Part shown: piece after piece, positions 9,736-18,640 of the stretch
Layout of the letters: each line of letters opens with the position of its first letter
Position numbering within the stretch: position 1 is the first letter of the stretch
NCBI RefSeq assembly: GCF_000970085.1
Contig: NZ_CP009506.1
Span: 1,922,001-1,986,000, forward strand
Source of the DNA: Methanosarcina siciliae T4/M
GTDB lineage: Archaea; Halobacteriota; Methanosarcinia; Methanosarcinales; Methanosarcinaceae
DNA: 64,000 bases
Direction: 5' to 3'
Notes under the pieces: model-generated
Seen by the model: only the letters and a program-made list of their open reading frames with translations
Databases searched by the model: none
What the model was told of the DNA's origin: nothing
Position numbers and translations under genes: made by a program

Positions 9736-11082
9736 ATGAAAGCAGTGGTTATCGGCGCAGGTGAAGTGGGATATCATATCGCAAAATTTCTTTCCCTCAC
9801 ACATGATGTGATTGTTATCGAAAACAATGAGAGCGCTCTGAGACGGGCAGATGAACTGGATGTTCAGGTCGTGGAAGGGAACGGAGCAAATGCCGATATT
9901 CTTGCGAGTGTCCTTCCGGATGTGGATATTCTCGTTGCGGTCACTGGCATTGATGAAGTTAATATCGTTGCCTGTATGACTGCAAAGCTAATCATAAGAT
10001 CCCACCACGGCTGGAAAGAAACAAAAACTATTGCCAGGGTCAGCAACCCGGACTACATCGATGTGCCTGTCACCTCCAGAGCTCAGGTAGGTGTGGACAT
10101 TATGATCTGTCCCGAACTTGCACTTGCCTCGGAGGTTGCTGAGGTGCTCTCAAACCCTTCCGCAATAGATGCGGAAATGTTTGCAGGGGGCAAAGTTCAG
10201 ATGATGGAATTTGCCATTCGTCCTGACAACAGGTATGTAGGAAAATATATGCAGGATCTCAAACTTGACGACTGCTGCATTGTCAGTGCGATTTTCCGGG
10301 AAAAAGAAATAATTATCCCCAGAGGAGACGACCTGATCAAGGCAAACGACCGTATGGTAGTTGTGGGCAAGCCCAGTGCCATGGAAAACCTTGAGAGCGT
10401 TTTCGGGGACAAAGAGTCCCACAGAAACAGAATACTTCTTATCGGCTGCGGAATTGTGGGCTTCTACCTTGCCAAAATTATCGATAAGGATGAGAACGCA
10501 GACCTCAAGATCATTGAATACCGGAAAAGCCGCTGCATAGAAGTTGCCGAGGTGCTGGAAAATGCCCTTATCCTCAACGGGGACGGCACTGATGTCAGCC
10601 TTCTAAAGGAAGAAAATATTGAGGATATGGATGTTGTTGTTGCGGTTACGGACAGTGACGAAAAAAACCTGCTCTGTTCCCTGCTTGCAAAGCAAATGGG
10701 CGCCAAAAAGGTGATTGCAAGAGCTGACCGCTCGGACTATGTGCCTCTTTTCGAGATGGTTGGGATCGACATTGCAGTAAGCCCGAGAGCAGCAACCGTA
10801 AATGAGGTCCTCAAGCTTACTATGGGAAAGGGCATAGAAACCCTTGCAACGCTTGAAGGCGAAAAAGCCGAAATTATTGAGTACACTGCATCCCGGCAGT
10901 CAAAAATAGTGGGAAAAGCGCTCAGCAAGGTCAAGTTTCCCAAAGGAGCAATCATCACCATGGTGGTCCATAAGAATGAAGTCATTATCCCCAGAGGAGA
11001 TTTCATTATCTGGGAGGGGGATAGAGTTATCGTTTTTGCTCTTTCTTCCGCGGTCCCTCATGTTGAGAAGTTGTTTAAGTAA
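9736..11082 (+). CDS. trkA: TrkA-type potassium uptake regulator, copy 2
   Basis: The product has 448 residues, the same length as copy 1, with two Rossmann/RCK units (VVIGAGEVGYHIAKFL at the N-terminus and LLIGCGIVGFYLAKIID around residue 228), each followed by a TrkA-C ligand domain. Most differences from copy 1 are conservative, which indicates both stayed under selection after duplication. It ends 55 bp before an intact trkH and probably forms a complex with it. An SD-like TTTGAGGGAATC precedes the ATG. Confidence 0.95.
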   Translation: MKAVVIGAGEVGYHIAKFLSLTHDVIVIENNESALRRADELDVQVVEGNGANADILASVLPDVDILVAVTGIDEVNIVACMTAKLIIRSHHGWKETKTIARVSNPDYIDVPVTSRAQVGVDIMICPELALASEVAEVLSNPSAIDAEMFAGGKVQMMEFAIRPDNRYVGKYMQDLKLDDCCIVSAIFREKEIIIPRGDDLIKANDRMVVVGKPSAMENLESVFGDKESHRNRILLIGCGIVGFYLAKIIDKDENADLKIIEYRKSRCIEVAEVLENALILNGDGTDVSLLKEENIEDMDVVVAVTDSDEKNLLCSLLAKQMGAKKVIARADRSDYVPLFEMVGIDIAVSPRAATVNEVLKLTMGKGIETLATLEGEKAEIIEYTASRQSKIVGKALSKVKFPKGAIITMVVHKNEVIIPRGDFIIWEGDRVIVFALSSAVPHVEKLFK

Positions 11083-11137
11083 GGAATAAGTATGAATACA
11101 TTGAAAGGGTCATAGCTGCAAAAAACAGAGGATCGGC

Positions 11138-12568
11138 ATGAATATTAAGATTGTTTTTTATGTGCTTGGCGGTTTACTCAGGCTTCTCGGGTTGCTTATG
11201 ATTGTTCCTCTCGGAGTCGCTTATTATTACGGGGAAAGCCTGACGCCATTTCTTGTATCTATCGTCATAACCGTCCTTACCGGCTTAATCCTGCTTTCAT
11301 ACAAAACCGATGAAGAATGGATGCGCAAAGAAGGTTTTGCAATCGTTGCTCTGGGCTGGCTTGCAGTTGCAGTCTTCGGGGCAATTCCTTTTATGCTGGA
11401 TGGGATTTCTCCCCTCAATTCTCTTTTCGAATCCATGTCGGCCTTTACAACCACGGGCTCTACAATTTTAACTAACATTGACAGTCATCCAAAAGGCATC
11501 CTCTTCTGGCGGTCCATGATGCAGTGGCTGGGCGGAATGGGTATCATTGTGCTTTTCATTGCCGTCCTGCCAAAACTCGGAGTTGCCGGACGCCAGCTTT
11601 TCAGGGCTGAAGCGCCGGGACCTACCGAAGATAAGCTAAAACCAAGAATAAGGGAAACTGCAAAGATCCTGTGGATGGTCTACTTTGTAATCTCATTCGC
11701 GGAGGTTGTTGCCCTTCTGCTTGCAGGACTTTCTTTATACGATGCTATTACCCATACTTTTACCACAATGGCATGCGGAGGCTTTTCACCTTATGGAGCG
11801 AGCATTGAAGCTTTCGGAAGCCCTCTGGTAGAATACATAATAACGTTTTTCATGTTCGTTTCAGGTGCAAACTTTGCTCTCCATTACAGGGCAATTTATG
11901 TTGATAAGGACTTTCTTCTAAAAGACGATGAATTTCGCTTCTATACAGCCCTCACCCTTGCAGCAACCGGACTTTTAACCCTCCTGCTCTATCGCGATAT
12001 TAATACGGGGTTTTTCGACTCTTTCAGACTTTCGATCTTTCAGGTAGTTTCCATCATGACAACGACCGGGTTTGCCACAACGGATTTTAACCTCTGGTCC
12101 GACTCGGCAAAAATGGTGCTTCTCCTCGTTATGTTTGTAGGCGGGTGTGCCGGCTCTACGGGTGGAGGCATCAAAGTCGTGCGCATCCTCATGCTCCTCA
12201 GGCACGGGAGAGTGGAGCTTTTTAAGTCCCTCCATCCGAGAGCCATAAGAGGTGTAAAATTCAACAACAAGAACGTTCCGGACGAGGTTATAAACTCTAT
12301 ATTTTCCTTTGTGGTAATCTATCTCTTTATTTTTATGTCAAGTGCCCTTATCCTCGCGGTACTCGGCATGGATATCATAACTTCAACTACTGCCTCCATA
12401 GCTACCCTCGGGAACATAGGTCCCGGCCTTAATGTGGTAGGTCCGATGGGAACTTTTGACCCGATCCCCCCTCTCGGAAAATTAATCCTGATTGCGAACA
12501 TGTGGATAGGAAGGCTTGAAGTCTACACTGTAATAGTGCTCTTTACGCCGGAGTTCTGGAACAAGTGA
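11138..12568 (+). CDS. trkH: TrkH potassium channel subunit, copy 2 (intact)
   Basis: The product has 476 residues, usual for TrkH/KtrB. It has about ten membrane helices arranged as four M1-pore-M2 repeats. The four pore loops carry filter-like motifs FTTTGST (about 104), MACGGFSP (about 213), TTTGFATTDF and TLGNIGPG. It conducts K+ across the cell membrane under control of TrkA, which is encoded immediately upstream. It ends close to the convergent ggr gene, with a shared hairpin between them. Confidence 0.95.
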   Translation: MNIKIVFYVLGGLLRLLGLLMIVPLGVAYYYGESLTPFLVSIVITVLTGLILLSYKTDEEWMRKEGFAIVALGWLAVAVFGAIPFMLDGISPLNSLFESMSAFTTTGSTILTNIDSHPKGILFWRSMMQWLGGMGIIVLFIAVLPKLGVAGRQLFRAEAPGPTEDKLKPRIRETAKILWMVYFVISFAEVVALLLAGLSLYDAITHTFTTMACGGFSPYGASIEAFGSPLVEYIITFFMFVSGANFALHYRAIYVDKDFLLKDDEFRFYTALTLAATGLLTLLLYRDINTGFFDSFRLSIFQVVSIMTTTGFATTDFNLWSDSAKMVLLLVMFVGGCAGSTGGGIKVVRILMLLRHGRVELFKSLHPRAIRGVKFNNKNVPDEVINSIFSFVVIYLFIFMSSALILAVLGMDIITSTTASIATLGNIGPGLNVVGPMGTFDPIPPLGKLILIANMWIGRLEVYTVIVLFTPEFWNK

Positions 12569-12671
12569 TTTATTGAAGCAGCTGAAGTTTCGGGATAATC
12601 CCAGTAAAAGAAATAAAAGCCCCAATAAAGAGCAAGAATAACTTTCAAAAAAGAATAATAAAAAGAGTAGA

Positions 12672-12692
12672 AATGCCTGGTTTTCAGGCATT
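12672..12692. terminator. Hairpin between convergent trkH and ggr
   Basis: AATGCCTG and CAGGCATT form an 8-bp stem around a GTTTT-type loop. It lies at the ends of two convergent genes and could act for both strands. No long T-run follows, so the assignment is moderate. Confidence 0.45.
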
Positions 12693-13914
12693 ATGTTCTG
12701 TTCTTCATCGCTTCTTTTGCTACGTCCTTGAAAAGTACGCGAAGGTCCCAGAGTAGTTTTTTGTTGGCTTTGAAGAGGGCCTGCAGTAGGTCAAAAAGCC
12801 TCATGCTCTCGAACTTTACTTCCTTGAGAGAATCGGCAAGGGCGTCCAGGTCCTCGTCCTTGAGGTTGATAAAACAATTCTTTACGATGAGGCTCATGTC
12901 TATGTCATGCCCGGTAGTTTCCCTCCAGCGTTTTTCATAAACTTCTTCAAGTTTTTCAAGGGAAACATCTCCTGCGGAGATGGCTTCGTAAGAGGCTTCT
13001 CCGGCAATCTTTCCTGCATCCATTGCATTGAGGATTCCACCGCCTGTAATAGGGTCGGACTGGCGGGCCGCATCTCCGACAAGCATTAAGCCGTTTGAGG
13101 AAGTTTTTTCAATGCTTCCCGAAACCGGAACTCCTCCGAAGATCATTTCTACAATCCTGGCGTTGGGGAACTTTTTCTCTACGAAATTATTGAGGTAATC
13201 GACAGGTCTGGGTTTGAATTTACCTGTTCTGTTTCCCAGAATTCCTATTCCCACATTGGCTTTCCCTCCCCCCTTAGGGAAGATCCAGACGTATCCCCCG
13301 GGGGCAATCTCATTTCCGATGTAAAATTCGCAGTATTCCGGATCTATGTCCACGCCTGCTATAAGGTACTGGGAGCAGGTTTCTATGTCTATGGGCTTCA
13401 GAGAGGTATCTATTCCTGCCCACCTGCCTACCTTGGACTCGACTCCGTCTGCACCTATGACTATTTTTGCCCTTACTTCATACTCTTTTCCCAGGTGCAT
13501 GAGCCTTGCTCCCTTCACGAAATCGTCTTCAATGATCAGGCCTGTTGCCCTTGTCTTTACCCTAACCTCTGCTCCGGCTTTTGCAGCATGCTCAGCGAGG
13601 GCACGGTCAAATATTTTTCTTTCAAGGACATAACCCACCTCTCCACCGGAGATTTCTTCTGCCATTTCGACCTTGGTGCCGTTTGGGGAGTAAATACGGG
13701 AACCTTTAAGGTCGGCGCAGATCCAGCTTTCGTCAATTTCAACGTGTTTTTTGAGATATTCTTTGTTTACGCCTTCGGCACAGCGTACAGGGTCGCCTAT
13801 TTCCTGGCGCTTTTCGATTAAAAGCACATCAAGCCCTTTTTCAGCTGCCGTTTTTGCAGCAATGGAACCTGCAGGCCCGGCTCCTATCACGAGAACATCA
13901 TAGCTATCCTTCAT
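12691..13914 (-). CDS. Digeranylgeranylglycerophospholipid reductase (geranylgeranyl reductase)
   Basis: The product has 407 residues with an N-terminal FAD-binding motif (VLVIGAGPAGSIAAKTA), the conserved RCAEG segment after the ribose-binding Glu, and the GDAARQSDPITGGGI motif of geranylgeranyl reductases. The enzyme saturates double bonds of the isoprenoid chains of archaeol lipids at the membrane. Published work on M. acetivorans describes this reductase working with the ferredoxin encoded next to it; the same arrangement is seen here, with a 4-bp ATGA overlap between the two genes. Confidence 0.93.
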   Translation of the reverse strand: MKDSYDVLVIGAGPAGSIAAKTAAEKGLDVLLIEKRQEIGDPVRCAEGVNKEYLKKHVEIDESWICADLKGSRIYSPNGTKVEMAEEISGGEVGYVLERKIFDRALAEHAAKAGAEVRVKTRATGLIIEDDFVKGARLMHLGKEYEVRAKIVIGADGVESKVGRWAGIDTSLKPIDIETCSQYLIAGVDIDPEYCEFYIGNEIAPGGYVWIFPKGGGKANVGIGILGNRTGKFKPRPVDYLNNFVEKKFPNARIVEMIFGGVPVSGSIEKTSSNGLMLVGDAARQSDPITGGGILNAMDAGKIAGEASYEAISAGDVSLEKLEEVYEKRWRETTGHDIDMSLIVKNCFINLKDEDLDALADSLKEVKFESMRLFDLLQALFKANKKLLWDLRVLFKDVAKEAMKNRT

Positions 13915-14087
13915 TTCATTACCTCAATTGCTCCCACCGGGCAGATACGATCACATATCCCGCATTTTATGCACATACTTTCATCTACTTCAATCCAGGT
14001 CTCCACAAGTTCGAGTGCTCCCTTGGGGCAGACTCCCACACAGGCACCACAGTATCCACATTTGTATCTGTTTATGTTGATGCTCAC
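13911..14087 (-). CDS. 2[4Fe-4S] ferredoxin paired with geranylgeranyl reductase
   Basis: The 58-residue product has two clusters of Cys, CGYCGACVGVCP and CIKCGICDRICP, each ligating one [4Fe-4S] centre. The GTG at 14087 is chosen as start because AGGTGAG stands six bases upstream and because it gives a normal ferredoxin N-terminus; the frame remains open to an ATG at 14162. The stop overlaps the reductase ATG. It most likely delivers electrons to the reductase. Confidence 0.88.
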   Translation of the reverse strand: MSININRYKCGYCGACVGVCPKGALELVETWIEVDESMCIKCGICDRICPVGAIEVMK

Positions 14088-14199
14088 CAGCTCACCTGTA
14101 ACTTTTGAAGGTAAATCATAATAGTTAACCGCAGATATCGTCTCTTGCAAATAATATAGCATGAATAGAAAGGCTCACAAACATAATGCCACATTATTT

Positions 14200-14263
14200 A
14201 AACGAATGGGTTTTTAAGCGAATGAATATTTAAGCGAATGAATATTTAAGCGAATGAATATAA
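14200..14263 (+). repeat. 16-bp tandem repeat, four copies
   Basis: The unit AAGCGAATGAATATTT starts at 14216, 14232 and 14248, with a diverged first copy AAACGAATGGGTTTTT at 14200. It stands about 110 bp upstream of the ferredoxin start (minus) and could be an operator array for that promoter. The remainder of 14163-14561 is AT-rich and shows no gene. Confidence 0.7.
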
Positions 14264-14561
14264 TATAATTCCTGAATATCTCTTTTTTGATAACTATGCT
14301 TTCGAAATTATATTCTGTTAATAATCTTTTTCATATCTTAAGATCTTTTAATATTTAACTTTCTTTTCAAGGAAGGTAATGTCCGAATTCATATGTATCC
14401 TTTTAATATAATTTAGAATTCGAATCAGTTTCCACATTTATTGTATTTATCTAGTTTAAAGTTATTGGCTCCCATACTAACTTGTTAAGTACAGCATTTT
14501 GTTAAGTACAGCATTGTCTATCAGCTACCTCAGTTATATACCCGAACTCCTGCCAGAGACA

Positions 14562-15224
14562 CTATGAACTCTTTTTTACAATATTGTCTGCTATCAGATC
14601 GATAAAGATCTCCATAATTTCGGAAAAATCTTCGTCCTCGATTTCGTTTCTGAAGTGAATAAAGGAAAGAACCGTCTGTGTGGTCTCTGCAAGAATCCGG
14701 GCGGGCTTGTCAATAAGAAGCCCGGCTTCTTCCCACTCTTCAAAAAAAGGAAGAATTATTGCCACGTTGTCTCTACGAATATTTTTGAGTTCTTCCTCCG
14801 AAGACCGGGAAATTGTGAGTTCAAACTGTTCTTTCTCAATTAAAACTTTTCTCCAGATCGGATGGTTATCTACGATATCCAGCACGTAGCGGAGATAAGC
14901 CCTTATCGCCTTATCGGGTTCCGTCCTGTATTTCAGGAAGGAATTTTCGAGTATGTTGTCCTTTAAAGCCTCTTTTTCCTCCTTAAAGATCTGCAGAAAA
15001 AGATCTTCCTTACTGATAAAAAAGGAATAAAAAGAACTCTTCGAAATCCCCAGACCCTCGGTAAGGTCTTCAATGCCTGTTTTCTTAATCCCGTACCTGG
15101 AAAAGCAGTCCTTTCCCCGGTCTATAATTTTTCTTTTTATGATCTCTCTTTCTTCATCCGTAAAAGACCGCACAGGCCCACCTCTTAAGGAAGAAACTCT
15201 TCCAGAGTTTTGCTGGATTTCCAT
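14562..15224 (-). CDS. TetR/AcrR-family transcriptional regulator
   Basis: The product has 220 residues. The N-terminal helix-turn-helix (about residues 24-70) has the family pattern CFSRYGIKKTGIEDLTEGLG followed by ISKSSFYSFFISKEDLF. The C-terminal helical domain would bind an unknown ligand. It is divergent from no gene and stands alone between the ggr pair and cofC, so its targets cannot be inferred from context; self-regulation is likely. The ATG at 15224 was taken because the HTH follows after a short disordered arm. Confidence 0.88.
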   Translation of the reverse strand: MEIQQNSGRVSSLRGGPVRSFTDEEREIIKRKIIDRGKDCFSRYGIKKTGIEDLTEGLGISKSSFYSFFISKEDLFLQIFKEEKEALKDNILENSFLKYRTEPDKAIRAYLRYVLDIVDNHPIWRKVLIEKEQFELTISRSSEEELKNIRRDNVAIILPFFEEWEEAGLLIDKPARILAETTQTVLSFIHFRNEIEDEDFSEIMEIFIDLIADNIVKKSS

Positions 15225-15316
15225 ACCCGAAGTTCATCCACTTTAAAAACAAAAACTGAGAATATCAGTGAATCATTTGATTTTTAATTCATAGGTTAAT
15301 TACCATATTAATTATT

Positions 15317-15346
15317 TAAAATTATTGGATCAAAAATTATTGGATC
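15317..15346 (+). repeat. 15-bp tandem repeat upstream of the TetR gene
   Basis: AAAATTATTGGATC occurs twice in tandem, about 95 bp before the TetR start codon. It may be a binding site. The rest of 15225-15549 is AT-rich with no visible gene. Confidence 0.5.
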
Positions 15347-15549
15347 AAAAAACAAACCTGAAATATTTCAAATCACAGACACAAATAATGACAGTGATTT
15401 AAAAGTATTTTCATACCGAAAAAAGAAAAAAGTCGATAAAAATAGAAGGATTTAAAGAAAAGAAAGGGTAAAGGAAAAAAGATACTTAGGAAATTTATAA
15501 TTAAGAGGAAACGCCAGATGTCTATCGGGGGTATTTTCAGACAAGTAGC

Positions 15550-16176
15550 TTAAAGCGGAACCAGTCCGACCCTTCCCCGGCTGACTTCCAGGCGGAATTT
15601 TCGGTTGATGTATTCTTTTGCCGAACCATTTCCGTGGATGAGAAGTTCTACGAGATCTTCAGGTTCGTCTATATCCGTGCCTGCAAGGAAGGAGTCATAA
15701 ATTTCAAAATCCTGTCCGGTATCTGTTGCAATTGAACAGTGGGTCAGAAAACTTGAGCCGTAATACTTTACCCTGTATCTGGAGGGGTTCTTTATAAACA
15801 GGGCGTTCGTACCCCCGCCTTTTCCCGGGACGATGCATACATCCTTTTCAGTTGAACATATGCCTTTTATGTGGGCAGGGGAGAGTAAAGGCAGGTCGGC
15901 CATTACAATCAGGACAGGCTCTTTTGAGCCTGCGAGGTACCTGTTGAGAGCTTCGTTCAGGTCATCTTCGTCCAGCAGAACTCTCGCTTTTGTCATATCC
16001 TCGAGTCCGTAGACAGAAGGGCTTAAGACATCGATTTTTTCAATTTCGGCATTTCTTAAAGAATCGATTACCTGATTTAGCATGAGTTCTACAAACTCTT
16101 CCCTCTCCTCCAGGCTAAGGACTGGCGACAGCCTGGATTTTGCGCCGGCTTTTTTGTAGGGGATTACGGCTCTCAT
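15550..16176 (-). CDS. cofC: CofC, 2-phospho-L-lactate guanylyltransferase
   Basis: The product has 208 residues and starts with MRAVIPYKKAGAKSRLSPVL, the nucleotide-binding loop of CofC; VLIVMADLPLLSP carries the Mg-binding Asp, and PGKGGGTNALF and DIDEPEDL are family hallmarks. It activates 2-phospho-L-lactate (or phosphoenolpyruvate) with GTP for coenzyme F420 side-chain assembly in the cytosol. It lies 136 bp behind the cofG-cofH-cofH run on the same strand and may be co-transcribed. Confidence 0.94.
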   Translation of the reverse strand: MRAVIPYKKAGAKSRLSPVLSLEEREEFVELMLNQVIDSLRNAEIEKIDVLSPSVYGLEDMTKARVLLDEDDLNEALNRYLAGSKEPVLIVMADLPLLSPAHIKGICSTEKDVCIVPGKGGGTNALFIKNPSRYRVKYYGSSFLTHCSIATDTGQDFEIYDSFLAGTDIDEPEDLVELLIHGNGSAKEYINRKFRLEVSRGRVGLVPL

Positions 16177-16311
16177 CTGGACTCCTGTATATTTTCGTTA
16201 ATTATAGCTCGGGGAAATTCTGTGATTGATCTACCTGTTCGGCTTTTATTCTTCCTACCCGCGAATTCAGTTTTTATTAAGTTTTTATTCTTTGCTGCCC
16301 ATTTACAGCTT

Positions 16312-17466
16312 TCACTCTTTGCTGCCCATCTTTGGCTTTGCATAACCCGGAAGCAAACTTTCACCAACCGGCAACCTTGGTTCTACCTTCCGGTAGAGGG
16401 TATCTCTCTGTATGGGGACTCTTCCTGCCCCTTTTATCATCCATTCAAACTCGGCAGGAGATACATATTCTCCATAGCTGCCCCCGGAAGCTGTTGAGAT
16501 CTGGTCTTCCATAAGCGTGCCTCCCAGGTCGTTGGCTCCGCACTGCAGAGCAAACTGGGCAAGTTTTTTCCCTAATTTTACCCAGCTGGCCTGAATATTG
16601 TTTACGTGGGTATGTAATATTATGCGAGAAATGGCTATAAGCTGGAGGTCTTCAAGTCCTGTGCTGGTGAACTTTCCTGAGGCCATCATTTTTTCCCCTA
16701 TGGGGTTGTTGTAGGGCAAAAAAGACATGGGGATGAGTTCCGAAATGCCCCCGGTCTCTTTCTGGATTTCGCGGATGGTGAAGACGTGGTCAAGGCGTTC
16801 TTCAAGAGTTTCTACGTGTCCGTACATGATAGTGGAATTGGTGGAAATCCCTGCCCTGTGTGCCGCTTTTACAGTGTCAATCCACTGCCGGGTAGTGACC
16901 TTTCCGGGGCAGATTATCTTTCTCACCCTGTCGGAAAGGATCTCGGCAGAGGTCCCGGTAAGGGAATCAAGCCCGCTTTTTTTAAGTTTACGCAGGGCAT
17001 CTTCGACAGACATGCCGGAAAGCCTTGCTGCGTAGTTTACTTCCATCGGGGACAGGGCATGGACGCAGATATCAGGAAAACTTGACTTTATGGACTCTAT
17101 AATCTCAAGATAGAATTCCATATCTACCTCTGGGGTATATCCTCCCTGGACACAGACCTCGACAGCTCCGGCTTCTCTTGCCTCTTCCGTTTGCTTCAGG
17201 ATTTCCCCAATACCCAGAATATACCCTTTATCGGTCCTGTAAGCACAGAACCCGCAGGTTCCGACGCATTTGTTTGTAATATAGATATTCCTGTTTACCA
17301 CATAACTTACAACGTCGCCTACGGTACTTGCTCTGAGTTCGTTGGCAAGCTCAAAAAGCTCAAAGGGGTTTCCTTCAAGCAGGAGAAGGGCGTCTTCTCT
17401 AGTGCATTTTCCCTGCTGAGCCCTTTCAATGACATCATCCGGAATTGCCGGTTTTCTCATGTACAT
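16312..17466 (-). CDS. cofH: CofH, FO synthase subunit 2, paralogue A
   Basis: This radical SAM protein has the cluster motif CVGTCGFCAYR and the CofH/MqnC-type regions ALSPMEV, GTSAEIL and FLPYNNPIGE. CofH joins tyrosine to the ribityl-uracil precursor, and CofG then closes the ring to FO, the chromophore of F420. The frame is open to an ATG at 17568, but that would overlap the upstream cofH by 56 bp; alignment with that paralogue favours a start among the Met codons at 17475, 17466 or 17460, with AAGGA upstream. About 384 residues. Confidence 0.92.
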   Translation of the reverse strand: MYMRKPAIPDDVIERAQQGKCTREDALLLLEGNPFELFELANELRASTVGDVVSYVVNRNIYITNKCVGTCGFCAYRTDKGYILGIGEILKQTEEAREAGAVEVCVQGGYTPEVDMEFYLEIIESIKSSFPDICVHALSPMEVNYAARLSGMSVEDALRKLKKSGLDSLTGTSAEILSDRVRKIICPGKVTTRQWIDTVKAAHRAGISTNSTIMYGHVETLEERLDHVFTIREIQKETGGISELIPMSFLPYNNPIGEKMMASGKFTSTGLEDLQLIAISRIILHTHVNNIQASWVKLGKKLAQFALQCGANDLGGTLMEDQISTASGGSYGEYVSPAEFEWMIKGAGRVPIQRDTLYRKVEPRLPVGESLLPGYAKPKMGSKE

Positions 17467-17512
17467 GCCGTTCATTCCTTTCCAGATTAGATATGTTTTC
17501 TTTTTCCCGGGT

Positions 17513-18640
17513 TTATTCGTAAGCTCCGCACCCGGACATCTTTCGCACGTTTCCGGAGGCAAACTCAACTCCCCTGTACAGAGTATTCCTCTCTTTAGGG
17601 ATCCTGCCGGCTCCGTGGATCATCCATTCAAGCTCATCTACAGTAATCATTTCCCCGTGGGAGGCTCCTGCAGACCTGGAGATGCTTTCTTCCATAAGGG
17701 TACCGCCAAGGTCATTGGTCCCGCAGTGGAGAGAAAACTGGGCGAGTTTCTTTCCGAGTTTCACCCAGCTTGCCTGGATATTGTCCACGTGCCCATGGAA
17801 GAGGACACGGGATACTGCATAGATTTTCAGGTCCTCAAGGCCCGGAGTTGCATAGCGGCCTTCTCGAATCATTTTTTCCCCAATCGGATTGTTGTAGGGC
17901 ATAAAAGGCAGGGGTACAAACTCGGTAATTCCTCCGGTCTCTTTCTGGATCTCCCTGATAATCAGCATGTGATCGATTCTCTCTTCCGGGGTTTCAACGT
18001 GCCCGTACATCATGGTTGCAGTGGTCGGAATGCCTGCTGCATGTGCCTGCCGGACTACCTCGACCCATTCTGAGGTCCTGAGTTTTGAAGGGCAGATTAT
18101 TTTCCGCACGCGATCCGAGAGAATTTCGGCTGCTGTCCCGGGCATGGTATCAAGCCCGCTTCTTTTAAGCTTCCTGAGGGCTTCTTTTACCGGGATTTCA
18201 CTAACACGGGAAGCATGGTAGACCTCCATCGGCGAAAAAGAGTGGATATGCATTTCCGGGAATTCGGCTTTTATGGTTTCGGCAATCCCCTGGTAAAAGT
18301 CCAGGCCTACATCCGGAAGTAACCCTCCCTGGATACAGACTTCGGTTGCGTTTGCCTTTTCGGCTTCTCTGACCTTTTCCATAATTTCTTCGATGCTGAG
18401 GACCTTACCGTTATTTGTCCTGAATGCACAGAACCCGCATGTTCCTATACAGCGGCTTGTGAAGTTTATGTTCCTGTTAACAACATAAGTCACTGTGTCC
18501 CCTACTGCCAGGTCGCGGAGCTTGTCTGCAAACCTGAAAAGTTCGAAAGGGGGTACTTCCAGGAGTTGCAGCGCGTCTTCTTTTGTGCACTTCCCCTGGT
18601 ATGCGCGTTCCATGAGGTCTTCGGGAATTTTGCTGTTCAT
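17513..18640 (-). CDS. cofH: CofH, FO synthase subunit 2, paralogue B
   Basis: The product has 375 residues with radical SAM motif CIGTCGFCAFR, then SFSPMEV, GTAAEILS and FMPYNNPIGE. It is about two-thirds identical by eye to the neighbouring paralogue, so both should carry out the same type of reaction on the FO pathway. The gene overlaps cofG by 4 bp (ATGA), indicating translational coupling, which makes this copy the more likely regular partner of CofG. Two tandem CofH genes are known in Methanosarcina; why both are kept is not known to me. Confidence 0.94.
   Translation of the reverse strand: MNSKIPEDLMERAYQGKCTKEDALQLLEVPPFELFRFADKLRDLAVGDTVTYVVNRNINFTSRCIGTCGFCAFRTNNGKVLSIEEIMEKVREAEKANATEVCIQGGLLPDVGLDFYQGIAETIKAEFPEMHIHSFSPMEVYHASRVSEIPVKEALRKLKRSGLDTMPGTAAEILSDRVRKIICPSKLRTSEWVEVVRQAHAAGIPTTATMMYGHVETPEERIDHMLIIREIQKETGGITEFVPLPFMPYNNPIGEKMIREGRYATPGLEDLKIYAVSRVLFHGHVDNIQASWVKLGKKLAQFSLHCGTNDLGGTLMEESISRSAGASHGEMITVDELEWMIHGAGRIPKERNTLYRGVEFASGNVRKMSGCGAYE

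Noticed and set aside
16173..16367. 64-residue ORF between cofC and cofH
   Set aside because: It overlaps the cofH end, is basic and repetitive, and shows no codon bias of a real gene.
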